A stretch of 64,000 bases of DNA from Parerythrobacter lutipelagi (GCF_005434975.1 NZ_SKCJ01000001.1:1622001-1686000), one strand, 5' to 3'; counted from the first letter of the stretch, positions 27,770 to 37,420 are shown. Translations and numbers: made by a program. Notes: generated from the sequence alone by a model not told the origin.

Positions 27770-27970
27770 TCACGAAACCGCTCCGAGCCATTCGACACGA
27801 AGGCGATCCAAGCCAACGACGGTGCCTTCAGCGGTGACTTCGAAGCCGAAATCATCATTTGAGGGTTCATAGTCTTCGAGAACCCAGTGGTCGCCTGCAT
27901 TTGTCACGATCGCTGCCCCGCGCGGGAGATGCTCGAGCCGTCCGCTGATTCTTTTCCGATTCGTGTTCAT
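27770..27970 (-). CDS. Small hypothetical protein (DUF5818-like)
   Basis: 66 residues. The pattern ISGRLEHLPRGAAIVTNAGDHWVLEDYEPSNDDFGFEVTAEGTVVGLDRLRVEWL resembles the short sphingomonad DUF5818 proteins, which have an H/R-L-x-G-x-L start and a V-T-V-E-G-T-R-x-G-F-D-x-L-x-V ending. Its ATG overlaps the stop of the lytic transglycosylase gene (ATGA), so the two are translationally coupled. Function unknown. Confidence 0.6.
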   Translation of the reverse strand: MNTNRKRISGRLEHLPRGAAIVTNAGDHWVLEDYEPSNDDFGFEVTAEGTVVGLDRLRVEWLGAVS

Positions 27971-28554
27971 TGGACGCTATATGCCATCCAACGCTCGATA
28001 ACGCTCCTCACATATCCCGGCGTTTCCCGATTTTTCGGAATCCCACGTGCTCGTGAAACCGCGTCAGGGCCAGCATTGTAGGCTGCCAGCGCGAGGTGGA
28101 TTGCACCGAAGCGATCCAGCATTTGCCTGAGATAACGTGCGCCTCCATCAATGTTCTGGGCTGGATCGTGCCTGTTTGCGACGCCGAGTTCGCGTGCAGT
28201 CGCCGGCATAAGTTGTGCAAGTCCCGCCGCGCCTGCTGGGCTAATCGCGAGCGGGTTGAACCGCGATTCCTGCCAAACGACCGCCTGAAGCAGTCGAGGC
28301 GGCAGGGAGTACCGCGCTTCGGCCTGTCGGATCAATGGCTCGTACAATGCTTCCTTGAATGTCCGATCAAGGGGCGCCGGTTCTGCGCTTGCTCTGTGGA
28401 GATACTCCGGTGGAAGTCTTTCGTCCGCTTCTCCAACTGCCTGTTGAGATGCGCCTAGGCTGTGCCTGAAAAGCCGAAACTCTTGTGCTTGTGCGATGCT
28501 GGGAGTCGCGATTGCGAGACCGCAGCACAGAAAGGGAATCAATCTTGGTCTCAT
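27967..28554 (-). CDS. Lytic transglycosylase (SLT/VirB1-like)
   Basis: A 195-residue secreted protein with signal peptide (MRPRLIPFLCCGLAIATPSIAQA). The C-terminal goose-type/SLT domain shows the catalytic Glu in QAVVWQESRFNPLAISPAGAAGLAQLMPATARELG. It also has GGARYLRQMLDRFG and LALAAYNAGPDAVSRARGIP, with the AYNAG motif. In mobile elements such enzymes open the peptidoglycan for the conjugation channel, like VirB1. The frame is open to 29067 opposite the primase gene, but the signal peptide fixes the start at 28554. Confidence 0.92.
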   Translation of the reverse strand: MRPRLIPFLCCGLAIATPSIAQAQEFRLFRHSLGASQQAVGEADERLPPEYLHRASAEPAPLDRTFKEALYEPLIRQAEARYSLPPRLLQAVVWQESRFNPLAISPAGAAGLAQLMPATARELGVANRHDPAQNIDGGARYLRQMLDRFGAIHLALAAYNAGPDAVSRARGIPKNRETPGYVRSVIERWMAYSVQ

Positions 28555-28681
28555 CGAACTCTCGCTTCGCTTGCTTCGACTCGAGATAGAACATAAATAG
28601 AACATGTAGGAAAGTGCGATGGTCGACAGGCCAGAGGAGAGAGATCGCGAATAGGGGCTGTTGAGTGACGATGGAGCCAAT

Positions 28682-29596
28682 ATGTCCGTTACAAATTCTA
28701 CTCTCGCACGCACCTCGCTTGAGGATACTGCTCGCAAGATTTGCGAGAACCGAGGTGGGAAATGGTCCGGCACCAAGGGCATGGCCCGTTGCCCAGCACA
28801 TGACGACAGCACACCTTCGCTCGGTGTCACGCTCGGCCGGAAAGCCATCCTTTTCCACTGCTTTGCTGGCTGCGACCAAGCTAGCGTGCTCGCCGCCTTC
28901 GCTCGAGAGGGGATAGCGAGCTCAACACTATTCTCCGGCTCGTCCGACGAATTTCCGATCCAGCCGAGCTGTTCCAACAAGCCATCGGCTGCAGCGCTCC
29001 GTATCTGGCGCGATGCCCGGCCGCTCCTGCGAAGTCCTGCCAAGGCATATCTCGAAGAGCGCGGCATCCTCGCAACGTCCCATGCACTGAGGTTTCACCC
29101 GCGCACACCGCTTGGTCCGAAGGGGCGCGCCCGCTTCCTGCCAGCGATGATCGCTGCGGTCAGCCTCGACGAGGGACCGATTGCCGTTCACCGGACCTTC
29201 CTGTCGCATTCCGGCCATACTTAGGCCTCGTTTGCCAAGCCGAAACGCGCACTAGGGTCACTCGGCGAGGCGGCAGTACGTCTGTTCTCACCCGCCGAGG
29301 GAAGGCTCGGTCTTGCCGAAGGCATTGAAAGCGCGATGTCGGCCTATGCGCTCACCGGCATCCCGACGTGGGCAACGCTGGGCAATGAACGCTTCGGGCT
29401 GGTTGCCATTCCGGAGAGCGTGAGCGACCTTCATCTCTTCGTCGATCACGATTCTGGCGGCGACCCTGCAGCTGAACGTGGGCGCGATTCTTATCTCCGT
29501 GAAGGGCGGCTCATCCAAGTCCGACGGCCCAATTCGCGCGGGACCGACTGGAACGACGAACTCCAGTCATGGCTTCGCCGCAAGGCGTGTCGATAA
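28682..29596 (+). pseudogene. Toprim/primase-like gene interrupted by one TAG codon
   Basis: A single frame of 304 codons from ATG 28682 (after GGAG) to TAA 29594-29596 is broken only by TAG at 29222-29224 (codon 181). The N-terminal half has a CHC2-type zinc motif (ARCPAHDDSTPSL, LFHCFAGCDQASVLAAF). After the TAG the frame continues with KPKRALGSLGEAAVRLF. A Toprim domain follows (LAEGIESAMSAYALTGIPTWATLGNERF; LHLFVDHDSGGDPAAERGRD). Intact relatives on alphaproteobacterial plasmids are one protein. Either a recent nonsense mutation or read-through explains it. Confidence 0.8.
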
Positions 29597-29674
29597 GAGG
29601 AGAGAGAGCTTCTCGAATTCCTGACCCGGCAGAGGGCGCATGTCCCGATGCCTCAATCAGGAGGACGACAAGCC

Positions 29675-32600
29675 ATGTTTCAGTCAGACTTTTTCCCAGA
29701 CCGCGAGACATCGAGCACAATTCCGCTCGCTTTCGCAATCGGTGAACAAGTTTCCCGGCGACTTGCGGATGGATGCCACCTTACGCGACCTGACATTGCC
29801 GAGCTCTTCGCCGCTCAGACCAGCGCGCAGGACTGGGGCAGTGCCTGGACCATCGATGACTACAACAACGCGGTCGAGATTGGAGCCTTGCTCTGGCTTC
29901 GCGAATTTTCACGGATCGACCTCGATACGGGTTTCCACGAGGCTGCAGCACGGTTCGATTGGCTCGAGGCAGCCTTACCGCCTCGCCACGTGCGCAGCGA
30001 GAGCCAGGTCGAGCTTCAGCAATTCTCGACGCCTCCGATCCTTGCATGGCTGATGGCCAAGGCGGCTTGCCTTGCCTCGCGCGATCACGTTCTGGAACCG
30101 TCAGCCGGGAATGGTGCGCTCGCGTTCTGGGGTGACGTTCGAGATTGCTCGTTGACGCTGAACGAGATTGATCGCACGCGCCGCGATGCGCTCGCGCATC
30201 TCTTCCCGCATGCTGGACTGTCAGCCCAAGATGGCGAGTTGATCGCCGAACTCGCCAATGGCCTCAGTCCCAGCCTCAACCCCAGTGTCATCCTGATGAA
30301 CCCTCCCTTCGCCCGAAGCCGCGAGCGGGGCGTCGATGGCCGCACGGCAATGCGCCACTTGCGCAGTGCGCTGCGGATTTGCGCTGTGGGAGGTCGCCTC
30401 GTCACCATTCTCCCGGATGGCTTTGATGCCATGGCTTTTATCGCGGATCAGGAACAGGCTTCGCTGCTGCTCAACGTCCGGCTGTCGGGCGCATTCTCGC
30501 GAAGCGGAACCGGGATCGCGGTCAGAATGGTCGTGATCGAGAAGGCGAATCTTCAGGACATTTCCACGATTTCGGGAGAGTTCGCCGATCTCGCCGAACT
30601 GAATTCCTGTCTGGTGGATTTGCCCAATCGTGTGCCCTTGCAGGCCAAGGTCCATCGGCTTCCGGTACGTTCGGTCGCAACTTCGGTGAGCGGCGCTGCT
30701 TCGCGCAAGCCGGTCGCTCCTTTCGAGACCAAAGCCGCCCAAGAAAGCGCGGCAGTCGCGCTTGACTATCAGGCCCTTGACGAGCCCGCGCCTGTTCCCG
30801 AGCAGGCGGGTATCTACCTGCCTTACCGACCGAGCCGCGTCATCATGCAGGATGCTGCCGTTCACCCGACACCGCTCGTAGAATCGGTTGCGATGGGCTC
30901 GGTCGCGGCACCGGTGCCGAAAATGCGCCCCTTGCTTCCCGCGAACTGGCAGGAGGGCAAACTGCTCTCGGCCGCCCAATGCGAGACTCTGATCTACGCT
31001 TGCGAGGCATTCGCGCGCGATCTTCCCGGGCAGTTTCGACCGAGCCAACAAGGTACCACGGTCGAACTCGCGGAAGACGGCTACTCCTACCGGCAGGGCT
31101 TTTTCCTCGGTGACGGCACGGGTGCAGGCAAGGGCCGCCAGATCGCAGGCGTCATGATGGACCGCTGGCTCTCGGGCGAACGCCGTCATATCTGGATCAC
31201 CAAGAACGAGGCACTGCTCGAAGATGCGCGCCGCGACTGGGAAGCGCTTGGCGGGCTCCCGCTCGACATCCAGCCGCTCTCCCGATGGAAGCTCGGAAGT
31301 CCGGTGACGATGTCCGAGGGTATCCTGTTCGTGACCTATCCAACGCTTCGTTCGGGACGCGCCGAGGACACAAGACTCGACCAGATCCTCGACTGGGCCG
31401 CCGAGCAATTCGAGGGCGTGATTGCCTTCGACGAAGCGCATGCCATGGCCAATGCGCTTGGCTCTTCCTCAACCCGCGGCAAGGTCAAAGGTTCAGAGCA
31501 AGGGATGGCAGGGCTCAGGCTTCAGAACCACCTGCCGCGCGCCCGCGTGCTCTACGCGTCGGCCACCGGTGCCTCAGACATTGCCAATCTCTGCTATACA
31601 GCCCGGCTCGGACTGTGGGGTCCCGAGACCGCATTTCCGACGCATGAGGCATTCATGACCGAAATCCGCGCCGGCGGTGTTGCGGCGATGGAACTTGTTG
31701 CCCGCGATCTCAAGGCACAGGGACTCTACCTTGCCCGTGCGTTGTCCTTTGCGGGGGTCGAATACGAGATCCTCGAACATCAGCTCACAGAAGCGCAGGT
31801 GCGGATCTACGATGCCTACGCCGATGCCTGGGCGATCATCCACCGAAATCTCGACCAAGCGCTCGAAGCCACAAGAGTGGTTGACGAGGACAGTGGTGAT
31901 ACGCTCAATCGCAACGCCAAGGCTGCGGCGCTCTCGATATTCGAAGGCACCAAGCAGCGCTTCTTTGCGCAGCTTCTGCTCTCGATGAAACTGCCGAGCC
32001 TGATCCCCGCTATCGAAGCGTCGCTTGGAGAGGACAAATCGGTTGTCGTGCAGCTGGTCTCGACCGCCGAGGCCATGCTCGACCGGCGCCTGGCCGATCT
32101 CTCCGACGAGGAGCGAGAAGCGCTCGATATCGATCTCTCTCCGCGCGAATATGTCATCGATTATCTGGCGAAGAGCTTTCCGGTGCGCCTGATGCAGGTC
32201 TTCACTGACGAGGAGGGCAACCTGCGTTCCGAAGCGATGAGCGACGATCACGGCAATCCCGTTCTCTGCTCGCGGGCCATCGCCGCGCGCGACGCGCTAA
32301 TCGAGCAGCTTTGCGCCCTCCCGCCAATCGCCACTGCACTCGATGCAATCATCGAGCACTTCGGGACCGAGGCCGTGGCGGAAGTCACAGGCCGCATGCG
32401 CAGGTTGGTCTTGGGACGCGACGGTCAGCAGCGGCTTGAACGTCGAAGCGCAAGCGCCAACGTCGCTGAAGCACAGTGCTTCATGGACGGGACGAAGCGT
32501 ATTCTGGTCTTCTCGGACGCAGGGGGTACGGGACGATCCTATCACGCCGACCTTGATGCTCAGAACCAGCAGCGCCGCGTCCATTTTCTCCTCGAACCGG

Positions 32601-33922
32601 GCTGGCGCGCGGACAATGCAATCCAGGGTCTCGGCCGGACAAACCGCACCAACCAGGCTTCTGCGCCGCTGTTCCGCCCGGTCACGACCGATGTGAAGGG
32701 CGAACGCCGCTTCATCTCGACCATCGCGCGAAGGCTCGACAGATTGGGCGCTCTCACACGCGGCCAGCGTCAGACAGGGGGACAGAACCTGTTCGACCCT
32801 GCCGACAATCTCGAAAGCGATTATGCGAAGGACGCGCTCTCGCGCTGGTTCCACCTGCTTTATGATGGCAAACTCGAGGCAGTTGGTTTCGGGGACTTCG
32901 TCGAGAGGACGGGACTCAAGCTCGAGAACCCCGATGGCGGCCTGAGCGATAACCCTCCCCCGATCCAACGCTGGCTCAATCGCCTACTTGCGCTCCCGAT
33001 CGCACTGCAAAACTGCATCTTCGAGGAATATCTCGGACTTGTGGAATCGCGCATCGAGGCCGCACGCGAGGCTGGCACACTCGATCTGGGGCTGGAGACG
33101 GTCCGCGCCGACAGCTTCGCGGTGCTGTCTGATGAAGTTCTCCGCACAGATCCTGTTTCGGGCGCCGAAACCCGCCTGGTTTCGCTCGAAGTGAAACGCC
33201 AATTGCGCCCGCTGCGCTTCAAACGTCTCGTGAGGATGCACGAGATCGGATCCCCCCAGGCCATTCCAATGCGCAATGCGCGCTCGGGCAAGGTGGCTCT
33301 GTCAGTTCCGGCGCGGCGTCTCATTGCCGATGATGGCGCGGTGATCGAACGTCGCCGCCTTCTCCGCCCGCTTAAGTCCGCCAACTGGACGCTAGACGCG
33401 CTCGGTGAAAGCTTGTGGGAAGAGGTCGGCGTGACCAAGTTCTCCCAGCTCTGGACACAAGAAGAAAGCGCCGCAGCTGCTTCACCGGTGACCGAACGAG
33501 TGCATCTGGCAACGGGACTGCTGCTTCCGGTCTGGAAGCGGCTGCCTGGCGACCATGTCCGCGTCACCCGGCTTGTCGCCGAGGACGGCAGCTCGATCAT
33601 CGGGCGCGAAGTCCTCGATATCGACCTCGCCAAGATTGCCCAAACGTTCGGCTTGAAGGGTGTGTGCGGCCCGGCTCCGGCCGAACTCGGGAAACTTGTC
33701 CTGTCGAGCGGAACACCCCAGCCGCTTGCCAGTCATGATGCACTGACCATCAAGCGCTCTCTGGTCGGCGGCGAGCAGCGCCTTGAACTCACCGGGTATG
33801 CGCCTGAGCGACTCGACTGGTACAAGACTAGGGGCTGTTTCACCGAGATCATTCGTTACCGCACGCGCCTTTTCGTCCCCGTTTCGAAGGCATCCTCTAT
33901 TCTCCCGGCCGTTGCGGCCTGA
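29675..33922 (+). CDS. Giant methyltransferase/helicase (strawberry notch-like)
   Basis: A 1415-residue protein. An N-terminal SAM-dependent DNA methyltransferase has the SAM loop LEPSAGNGAL (about 141-149) and catalytic NPPF (209-212), an adenine-N6-type motif. From about residue 430 follows an SF2 helicase of strawberry-notch type. Its P-loop is DGTGAGKGRQIAG (about 479), its box II DEAH is near 586, and the helicase C-terminal part contains VFSDAGGTGRSYHADL and LLEPGWRADNAIQGLGRTNRTNQ. Start at ATG 29675 is supported by AGGAGG 10 bases upstream. Such genes are hallmarks of large alphaproteobacterial plasmids and ICEs. The role, from family knowledge, is probably DNA protection or transfer; the substrate is unknown. 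Confidence 0.9.
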   Translation: MFQSDFFPDRETSSTIPLAFAIGEQVSRRLADGCHLTRPDIAELFAAQTSAQDWGSAWTIDDYNNAVEIGALLWLREFSRIDLDTGFHEAAARFDWLEAALPPRHVRSESQVELQQFSTPPILAWLMAKAACLASRDHVLEPSAGNGALAFWGDVRDCSLTLNEIDRTRRDALAHLFPHAGLSAQDGELIAELANGLSPSLNPSVILMNPPFARSRERGVDGRTAMRHLRSALRICAVGGRLVTILPDGFDAMAFIADQEQASLLLNVRLSGAFSRSGTGIAVRMVVIEKANLQDISTISGEFADLAELNSCLVDLPNRVPLQAKVHRLPVRSVATSVSGAASRKPVAPFETKAAQESAAVALDYQALDEPAPVPEQAGIYLPYRPSRVIMQDAAVHPTPLVESVAMGSVAAPVPKMRPLLPANWQEGKLLSAAQCETLIYACEAFARDLPGQFRPSQQGTTVELAEDGYSYRQGFFLGDGTGAGKGRQIAGVMMDRWLSGERRHIWITKNEALLEDARRDWEALGGLPLDIQPLSRWKLGSPVTMSEGILFVTYPTLRSGRAEDTRLDQILDWAAEQFEGVIAFDEAHAMANALGSSSTRGKVKGSEQGMAGLRLQNHLPRARVLYASATGASDIANLCYTARLGLWGPETAFPTHEAFMTEIRAGGVAAMELVARDLKAQGLYLARALSFAGVEYEILEHQLTEAQVRIYDAYADAWAIIHRNLDQALEATRVVDEDSGDTLNRNAKAAALSIFEGTKQRFFAQLLLSMKLPSLIPAIEASLGEDKSVVVQLVSTAEAMLDRRLADLSDEEREALDIDLSPREYVIDYLAKSFPVRLMQVFTDEEGNLRSEAMSDDHGNPVLCSRAIAARDALIEQLCALPPIATALDAIIEHFGTEAVAEVTGRMRRLVLGRDGQQRLERRSASANVAEAQCFMDGTKRILVFSDAGGTGRSYHADLDAQNQQRRVHFLLEPGWRADNAIQGLGRTNRTNQASAPLFRPVTTDVKGERRFISTIARRLDRLGALTRGQRQTGGQNLFDPADNLESDYAKDALSRWFHLLYDGKLEAVGFGDFVERTGLKLENPDGGLSDNPPPIQRWLNRLLALPIALQNCIFEEYLGLVESRIEAAREAGTLDLGLETVRADSFAVLSDEVLRTDPVSGAETRLVSLEVKRQLRPLRFKRLVRMHEIGSPQAIPMRNARSGKVALSVPARRLIADDGAVIERRRLLRPLKSANWTLDALGESLWEEVGVTKFSQLWTQEESAAAASPVTERVHLATGLLLPVWKRLPGDHVRVTRLVAEDGSSIIGREVLDIDLAKIAQTFGLKGVCGPAPAELGKLVLSSGTPQPLASHDALTIKRSLVGGEQRLELTGYAPERLDWYKTRGCFTEIIRYRTRLFVPVSKASSILPAVAA

Positions 33923-34021
33923 AGGGCTAATCCACGACCAAGCGTGAGAGAGGGGAGGGAGCCGGTGGCTTGTCGGGCCATGCATCTTCGCGTGGCTCTT
34001 CAATCCATCAGGAGACAATCC

Positions 34022-35992
34022 ATGATCCAGTCTATTCCTTTGAAGAAGCTCGTCCCAAGCCCGCGGAATGTTCGCAAGTCGAGCGACGTTCTCGCAGACC
34101 TGCAGCTGCGGGCGGACATTGCCGCGCGCGGCCTGTTGCAGAACCTCGTCGTGCGAAAAGCAAAGCGCGGCAAGTTCGAAGTCGAGGCCGGTGGTCGCCG
34201 TCTGGCTCAGCTCCAGGCGCTGGCCGAGGAGGGTACTCTTCCCAAGAATCACGAGGTGACTTGTCTCGTCATCGAAGGCGAGGAAAGCGAGGTGCGCGAA
34301 GCAAGCCTCGCCGAAAACTTCCAGCGCCTCGCAATGAACCCGGCCGACGAGGCACAGGCGTTTGCTGCGATCATCGAGGCGGGAGCCAGCACTGAAGACG
34401 TGGCCCGCCGGTTTGGTCTCACGGTCCGCTTTGTCGAGGGTCGTCTGCGTTTGGCGGGTCTCGCACCTTGTGTCTTCGAAGCGCTCGCCGAAGGCGCGAT
34501 CACGCTCGACATGGCCAAGGCATATGGGGCAATCTCGGACATCGATCGTCAGGCGCACGTCTTTGCCGAACTGCAGGATGCTTGGTACCAGGTCACGCCT
34601 GACACGATCCGGCGAATGGTGCTCGATGCCACTGTTCGTGGCTCCGATCCGCGCGCGGTTCTGGTCGGGCGCGATGCGTACCTTGCTGCAGGTGGCCGCA
34701 TCGAACGCGAACTCTTCGACGACGAAGCCAGCGAAAGCTGGATCGATGTCGCGCTGCTCGAAGACCTGGCCCAGAAAGCGATGGATGATGCCGCAAAAAG
34801 GGTCGCGGAAGAACACGGACTTTCATGGGTGCGACCCACGCTTGGCAACTATGTCAGCCACGATCTCGTCGAGGGGCTCAATCGGCTCCCATGCGAAGCG
34901 GCTCCGCTAACCGAAGACGAGGCCCGCGAGCTCAGCGACCTTGAAGCCGACTACGATCGGACGGCCGCCATCCTCGAGGATGAGGACAGCGACGAAAGCG
35001 AGATCGCCAAGGCGGAAGAAGAACTGGTCTCGATCGACCGCGCGATGCGCGATCTCAACGACCGACCGCCGGTGCTTGCCGATGAGCTCAGGTCAGAGGC
35101 TGGGGCGTTCCTCGTGCTCTCTCGCAATGGCGAACCGGCATTGGTGCCGCAATTCTACACCGAAGTTGAAGTCGTCGACGCTGATGACGGAGCAGTCGAA
35201 CCGGTTGATGCTGGGGCTGATACCAAGCGCAAGATCGGCGCGCTTTCGCAGCGTTTGCTCGACGAGCTCGCGATGCAGCGCCGCGATATCCTGGCAATCC
35301 ACTTGGCCAATGATCCCGCACTTGCGCTCGACTTCATGGTTTTCACCCTCGCGGATGCCGATGGGCATGACTGGCGCGCGAAGAAGGCATCGACGCTGGT
35401 CGGCTCGGTAGCATCGGGACCGGTGGCCGGCTTCGAGGCCAAGGACGCCCCAGCAAGCGCTGCGCTTGCCGAATTTGCCGCTTCGCTCGACGAAAGCTGG
35501 CGCGCCGGCGAGACCGACGTCGAACGGTTCGAACGCTTCCGTGCATTGAGCGATGAAGCACGTTCCGCCTGGCTCGGCCATGTCGTATCCCGAACGCTGG
35601 TCGCGAGCCTTGCGTGTGAGGGCGATCGCTCGGCGCCGCTGCACGAGATCCTCGGGTCGCTGCTCGAGATCGAAACCGCGCATTGGTGGCGGCCAACGGC
35701 GGCGAACTATTTCGATCGCGTGGCGAAGGCGCGTACGCTAGAAGCGCTCGATGCAGCAGGCGGTCCCGAACTCGTCAGTCGCTATGCAGGTTCGAAGAAG
35801 GCAGAGCTGGCGAGCGCAGCCGAGCGCATCTTCTCCGGCAATTTCATCGGCGAGGCGGATGTGAAGGCGCGCGCGGAAGCGTGGGTGCCCGAGATCATGC
35901 GGTTCGGTTCATCTGAGGCACCGGTCGAGGATGAAACTGCGGACTCGACCGAAGACGAGACCGCGAACGAAATTGCCAAGCAGGCTGCCTGA
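34022..35992 (+). CDS. ParB/Spo0J-type nuclease/partition protein, large plasmid type
   Basis: A 656-residue protein with ATG 34022 after AGGAG. The N-terminal ParB domain (1-110) reads MIQSIPLKKLVPSPRNVRKS, then GLLQNLVVRKAKRGKFEVEAGGRRLAQL and ASLAENFQRLAMNPADEAQAF. The HTH (about 115-170) is ASTEDVARRFGLTVRFVEGRLRLAGL. A long, acidic C-terminal region of unknown function follows. No parA accompanies it. The last 60 residues and downstream terminator recur, diverged, at 48.56-48.80 kb. The gene belongs to the conserved block methyltransferase/helicase, parB, ardC. Confidence 0.9.
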   Translation: MIQSIPLKKLVPSPRNVRKSSDVLADLQLRADIAARGLLQNLVVRKAKRGKFEVEAGGRRLAQLQALAEEGTLPKNHEVTCLVIEGEESEVREASLAENFQRLAMNPADEAQAFAAIIEAGASTEDVARRFGLTVRFVEGRLRLAGLAPCVFEALAEGAITLDMAKAYGAISDIDRQAHVFAELQDAWYQVTPDTIRRMVLDATVRGSDPRAVLVGRDAYLAAGGRIERELFDDEASESWIDVALLEDLAQKAMDDAAKRVAEEHGLSWVRPTLGNYVSHDLVEGLNRLPCEAAPLTEDEARELSDLEADYDRTAAILEDEDSDESEIAKAEEELVSIDRAMRDLNDRPPVLADELRSEAGAFLVLSRNGEPALVPQFYTEVEVVDADDGAVEPVDAGADTKRKIGALSQRLLDELAMQRRDILAIHLANDPALALDFMVFTLADADGHDWRAKKASTLVGSVASGPVAGFEAKDAPASAALAEFAASLDESWRAGETDVERFERFRALSDEARSAWLGHVVSRTLVASLACEGDRSAPLHEILGSLLEIETAHWWRPTAANYFDRVAKARTLEALDAAGGPELVSRYAGSKKAELASAAERIFSGNFIGEADVKARAEAWVPEIMRFGSSEAPVEDETADSTEDETANEIAKQAA

Positions 35993-36056
35993 CCCCTCCT
36001 GACAGGTCCAGGTCACTCGGTGGGCGGTCCGTTCCTACAAGGGCGGACCGCTCTTT
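35813..36056 (+). repeat. Left copy of the parB-end direct repeat
   Basis: The last ~180 bases of parB plus the following terminator region are matched, in the same orientation, by 48557-48800. Shared pieces include GAGATCATGCG, TTCGGTTCATCTGAGGC and CAGGCTGCCTG followed by CCCCTCCTGACAG. By eye identity is roughly 80-85 percent. Confidence 0.8.
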
Positions 36057-36060
36057 CTTA
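36022..36060 (+). terminator. Intrinsic terminator after parB
   Basis: Arms GCGGTCCG (36024-36031) and CGGACCGC (36044-36051) are followed by TCTTTCTT. It ends the methyltransferase/parB transcript. Confidence 0.75.
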
Positions 36061-36186
36061 GGTCAATCCTCTCACTCGAAATATCGGCGTATCGTTTAGA
36101 AAGCGAAGACCGCCCACTATCGCCCCATTAAATGACGCTGGCAATCGACATCAACAACCCTCGGGAAGTCCTTAGCTTACTCCTTA

Positions 36187-36465
36187 TCATCGATAGAATT
36201 CGACCTTGAACTCCACTTTCCCAGTCGGTGTGACAAAATGCACCAGTCCAGGTTCGATGATTACGTGCTGGCCCGCTTTGATAGGGTATGCTCTCGGCGG
36301 ATCACCGCAGACGTTATATTCGAGAGTCCCGGACATCACGCAAATCCTGCCCCACACTCCAGGTTTGAGGTCATGATTTGACGTGAGCTTGTCGGGCACA
36401 GTGTGTTCGTTGAACAATGGCGATTCTGCGTATTTGGCTACGCTCTGAGGGAGGTTCTTGCGCAT
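36187..36465 (-). CDS. DUF1971 (TehB/YeaR-like) small beta-barrel protein
   Basis: 92 residues starting at ATG 36465: KYAESPLFNEHTVPDKLTSNHDLKPGVWGRICVMSGTLEYNV and VIIEPGLVHFVTPTGKVEFKVEFYR, a cupin-like fold matching YeaR/TehB DUF1971. Family members are induced by nitrate/NO or tellurite in enterobacteria. It is the third gene after a truncated haemoglobin, which supports a nitrosative-stress role; the biochemical activity is unknown. Confidence 0.85.
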   Translation of the reverse strand: MRKNLPQSVAKYAESPLFNEHTVPDKLTSNHDLKPGVWGRICVMSGTLEYNVCGDPPRAYPIKAGQHVIIEPGLVHFVTPTGKVEFKVEFYR

Positions 36466-36467
36466 CC

Positions 36468-36926
36468 CTATCCGTCGATGCCAACAAACGTTGTGATAAC
36501 CAGTATGCCCAGGCCGAAAAAGGCAACCGCCAGCGGAACTATCAATATCTGACCGTAGACGGCCTTTTTGTCCATCAGGCCGGTCCAGGTATCGAGCATC
36601 TTGTCTTGGTCGAGCGGAGACTTGTCTTCTGCCCCCGCCTGCCGGGCGCCGATCCTCGCGACTCCGAAATATACCATGGTGTACAGCACCGAGACCACGA
36701 TCGCGAAACGCGCTGGCCCGCTTTCTCCTGTCGCGATGGCAATCGCTCCAAAGAACACTGCATAGCAGGCCAGCATCGCCGTCCAAACGCCCCGAGGAAG
36801 CTGATATCCTGCATTCCGCGGGGCAACGGGTGCAGCAGCCAGCGGCTGTAGCGTATGCTCCAGCGCTTCGACTTCCACGTCCAGCTCGGTCGCACGTTCG
36901 GCGACAATGGCACGTTGTTCAAACAT
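36468..36926 (-). CDS. Small membrane protein between haemoglobin and DUF1971 genes
   Basis: 152 residues from ATG 36926. A soluble N-terminus with a heptad-like helix (AERATELDVEVEALEHTLQPL) is followed by three likely membrane helices (about 50-70, 77-95, 125-145; WTAMLACYAVFFGAIAIAT, FAIVVSVLYTMVYFGVARIG, ILIVPLAVAFFGLGILVITTFVG). Its start overlaps the end of the haemoglobin gene and its stop is 2 bases before the DUF1971 start. I do not recognise a named family. Co-transcription suggests a partner in NO or oxygen handling. Confidence 0.75.
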   Translation of the reverse strand: MFEQRAIVAERATELDVEVEALEHTLQPLAAAPVAPRNAGYQLPRGVWTAMLACYAVFFGAIAIATGESGPARFAIVVSVLYTMVYFGVARIGARQAGAEDKSPLDQDKMLDTWTGLMDKKAVYGQILIVPLAVAFFGLGILVITTFVGIDG

Positions 36927-37398
36927 GGGGGAGAGGCCTTCCTGCTTGGGATCCGGAGATGCCGTCACGCCGGACCTTGATGCCGGTGAGGAGGCTATCG
37001 GCAATGGCGCGCGCCCGTTCGGCTACCAGCGTGATGCCTTCGGGCGATGGTGCGAGATCGTTCAGAGTTGCGTAGAAAAGTTCGAGCCAGCGCGCGAAAT
37101 GCATTTCTTCCAGACTCGGGATGGCCATATGTTTGAGCATGGGATTTCCCGAAAACTCGCCGCTATTGAACAGAATGGAGCGCCAGAAAGCCTTCATACG
37201 CTCCAGATGCTCGGGCCAATCGGCAATCCGTGCGGCAAAGATCGGGGCAAGCAGATCATCTTCCCGGATTCTGGCGTAGAAGCGCTCGACCATGAGCGAG
37301 ATGAACTTCTCATCGACTCCGCACGCCTCAGCATTTGTACGTTTCGCAGTTCTCGCGGCGTGCACATGCTCACGCGAATTTTCGATAGTGCCAAGCAT
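36919..37398 (-). CDS. Group III truncated haemoglobin
   Basis: A 159-residue globin. The B helix is EKFISLMVERFYARIREDD (Phe-Tyr at B9-B10). WRSILFNSGEFSGNPMLKHMAI and the F helix with proximal His100 (EEMHFARWLELFYATL) give the group III pattern H-F-x-R-W. A 25-residue N-terminal extension is unusual. Group III proteins bind oxygen and NO and are linked to NO detoxification. It is divergent from an Rrf2 regulator, 84 bases away. Confidence 0.9.
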   Translation of the reverse strand: MLGTIENSREHVHAARTAKRTNAEACGVDEKFISLMVERFYARIREDDLLAPIFAARIADWPEHLERMKAFWRSILFNSGEFSGNPMLKHMAIPSLEEMHFARWLELFYATLNDLAPSPEGITLVAERARAIADSLLTGIKVRRDGISGSQAGRPLPHV

Positions 37399-37420
37399 GG
37401 TGACGGTCTCACTCTAAACA

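Noticed and set aside
30221-31441. 406-codon minus-strand frame opposite the methyltransferase/helicase
   Set aside because: It is Arg-rich with no motifs, while the plus strand shows continuous SAM and helicase motifs.
33482-34816. 444-codon minus-strand frame crossing the methyltransferase-parB junction
   Set aside because: It covers two real genes in shadow and has no domain or ribosome site.
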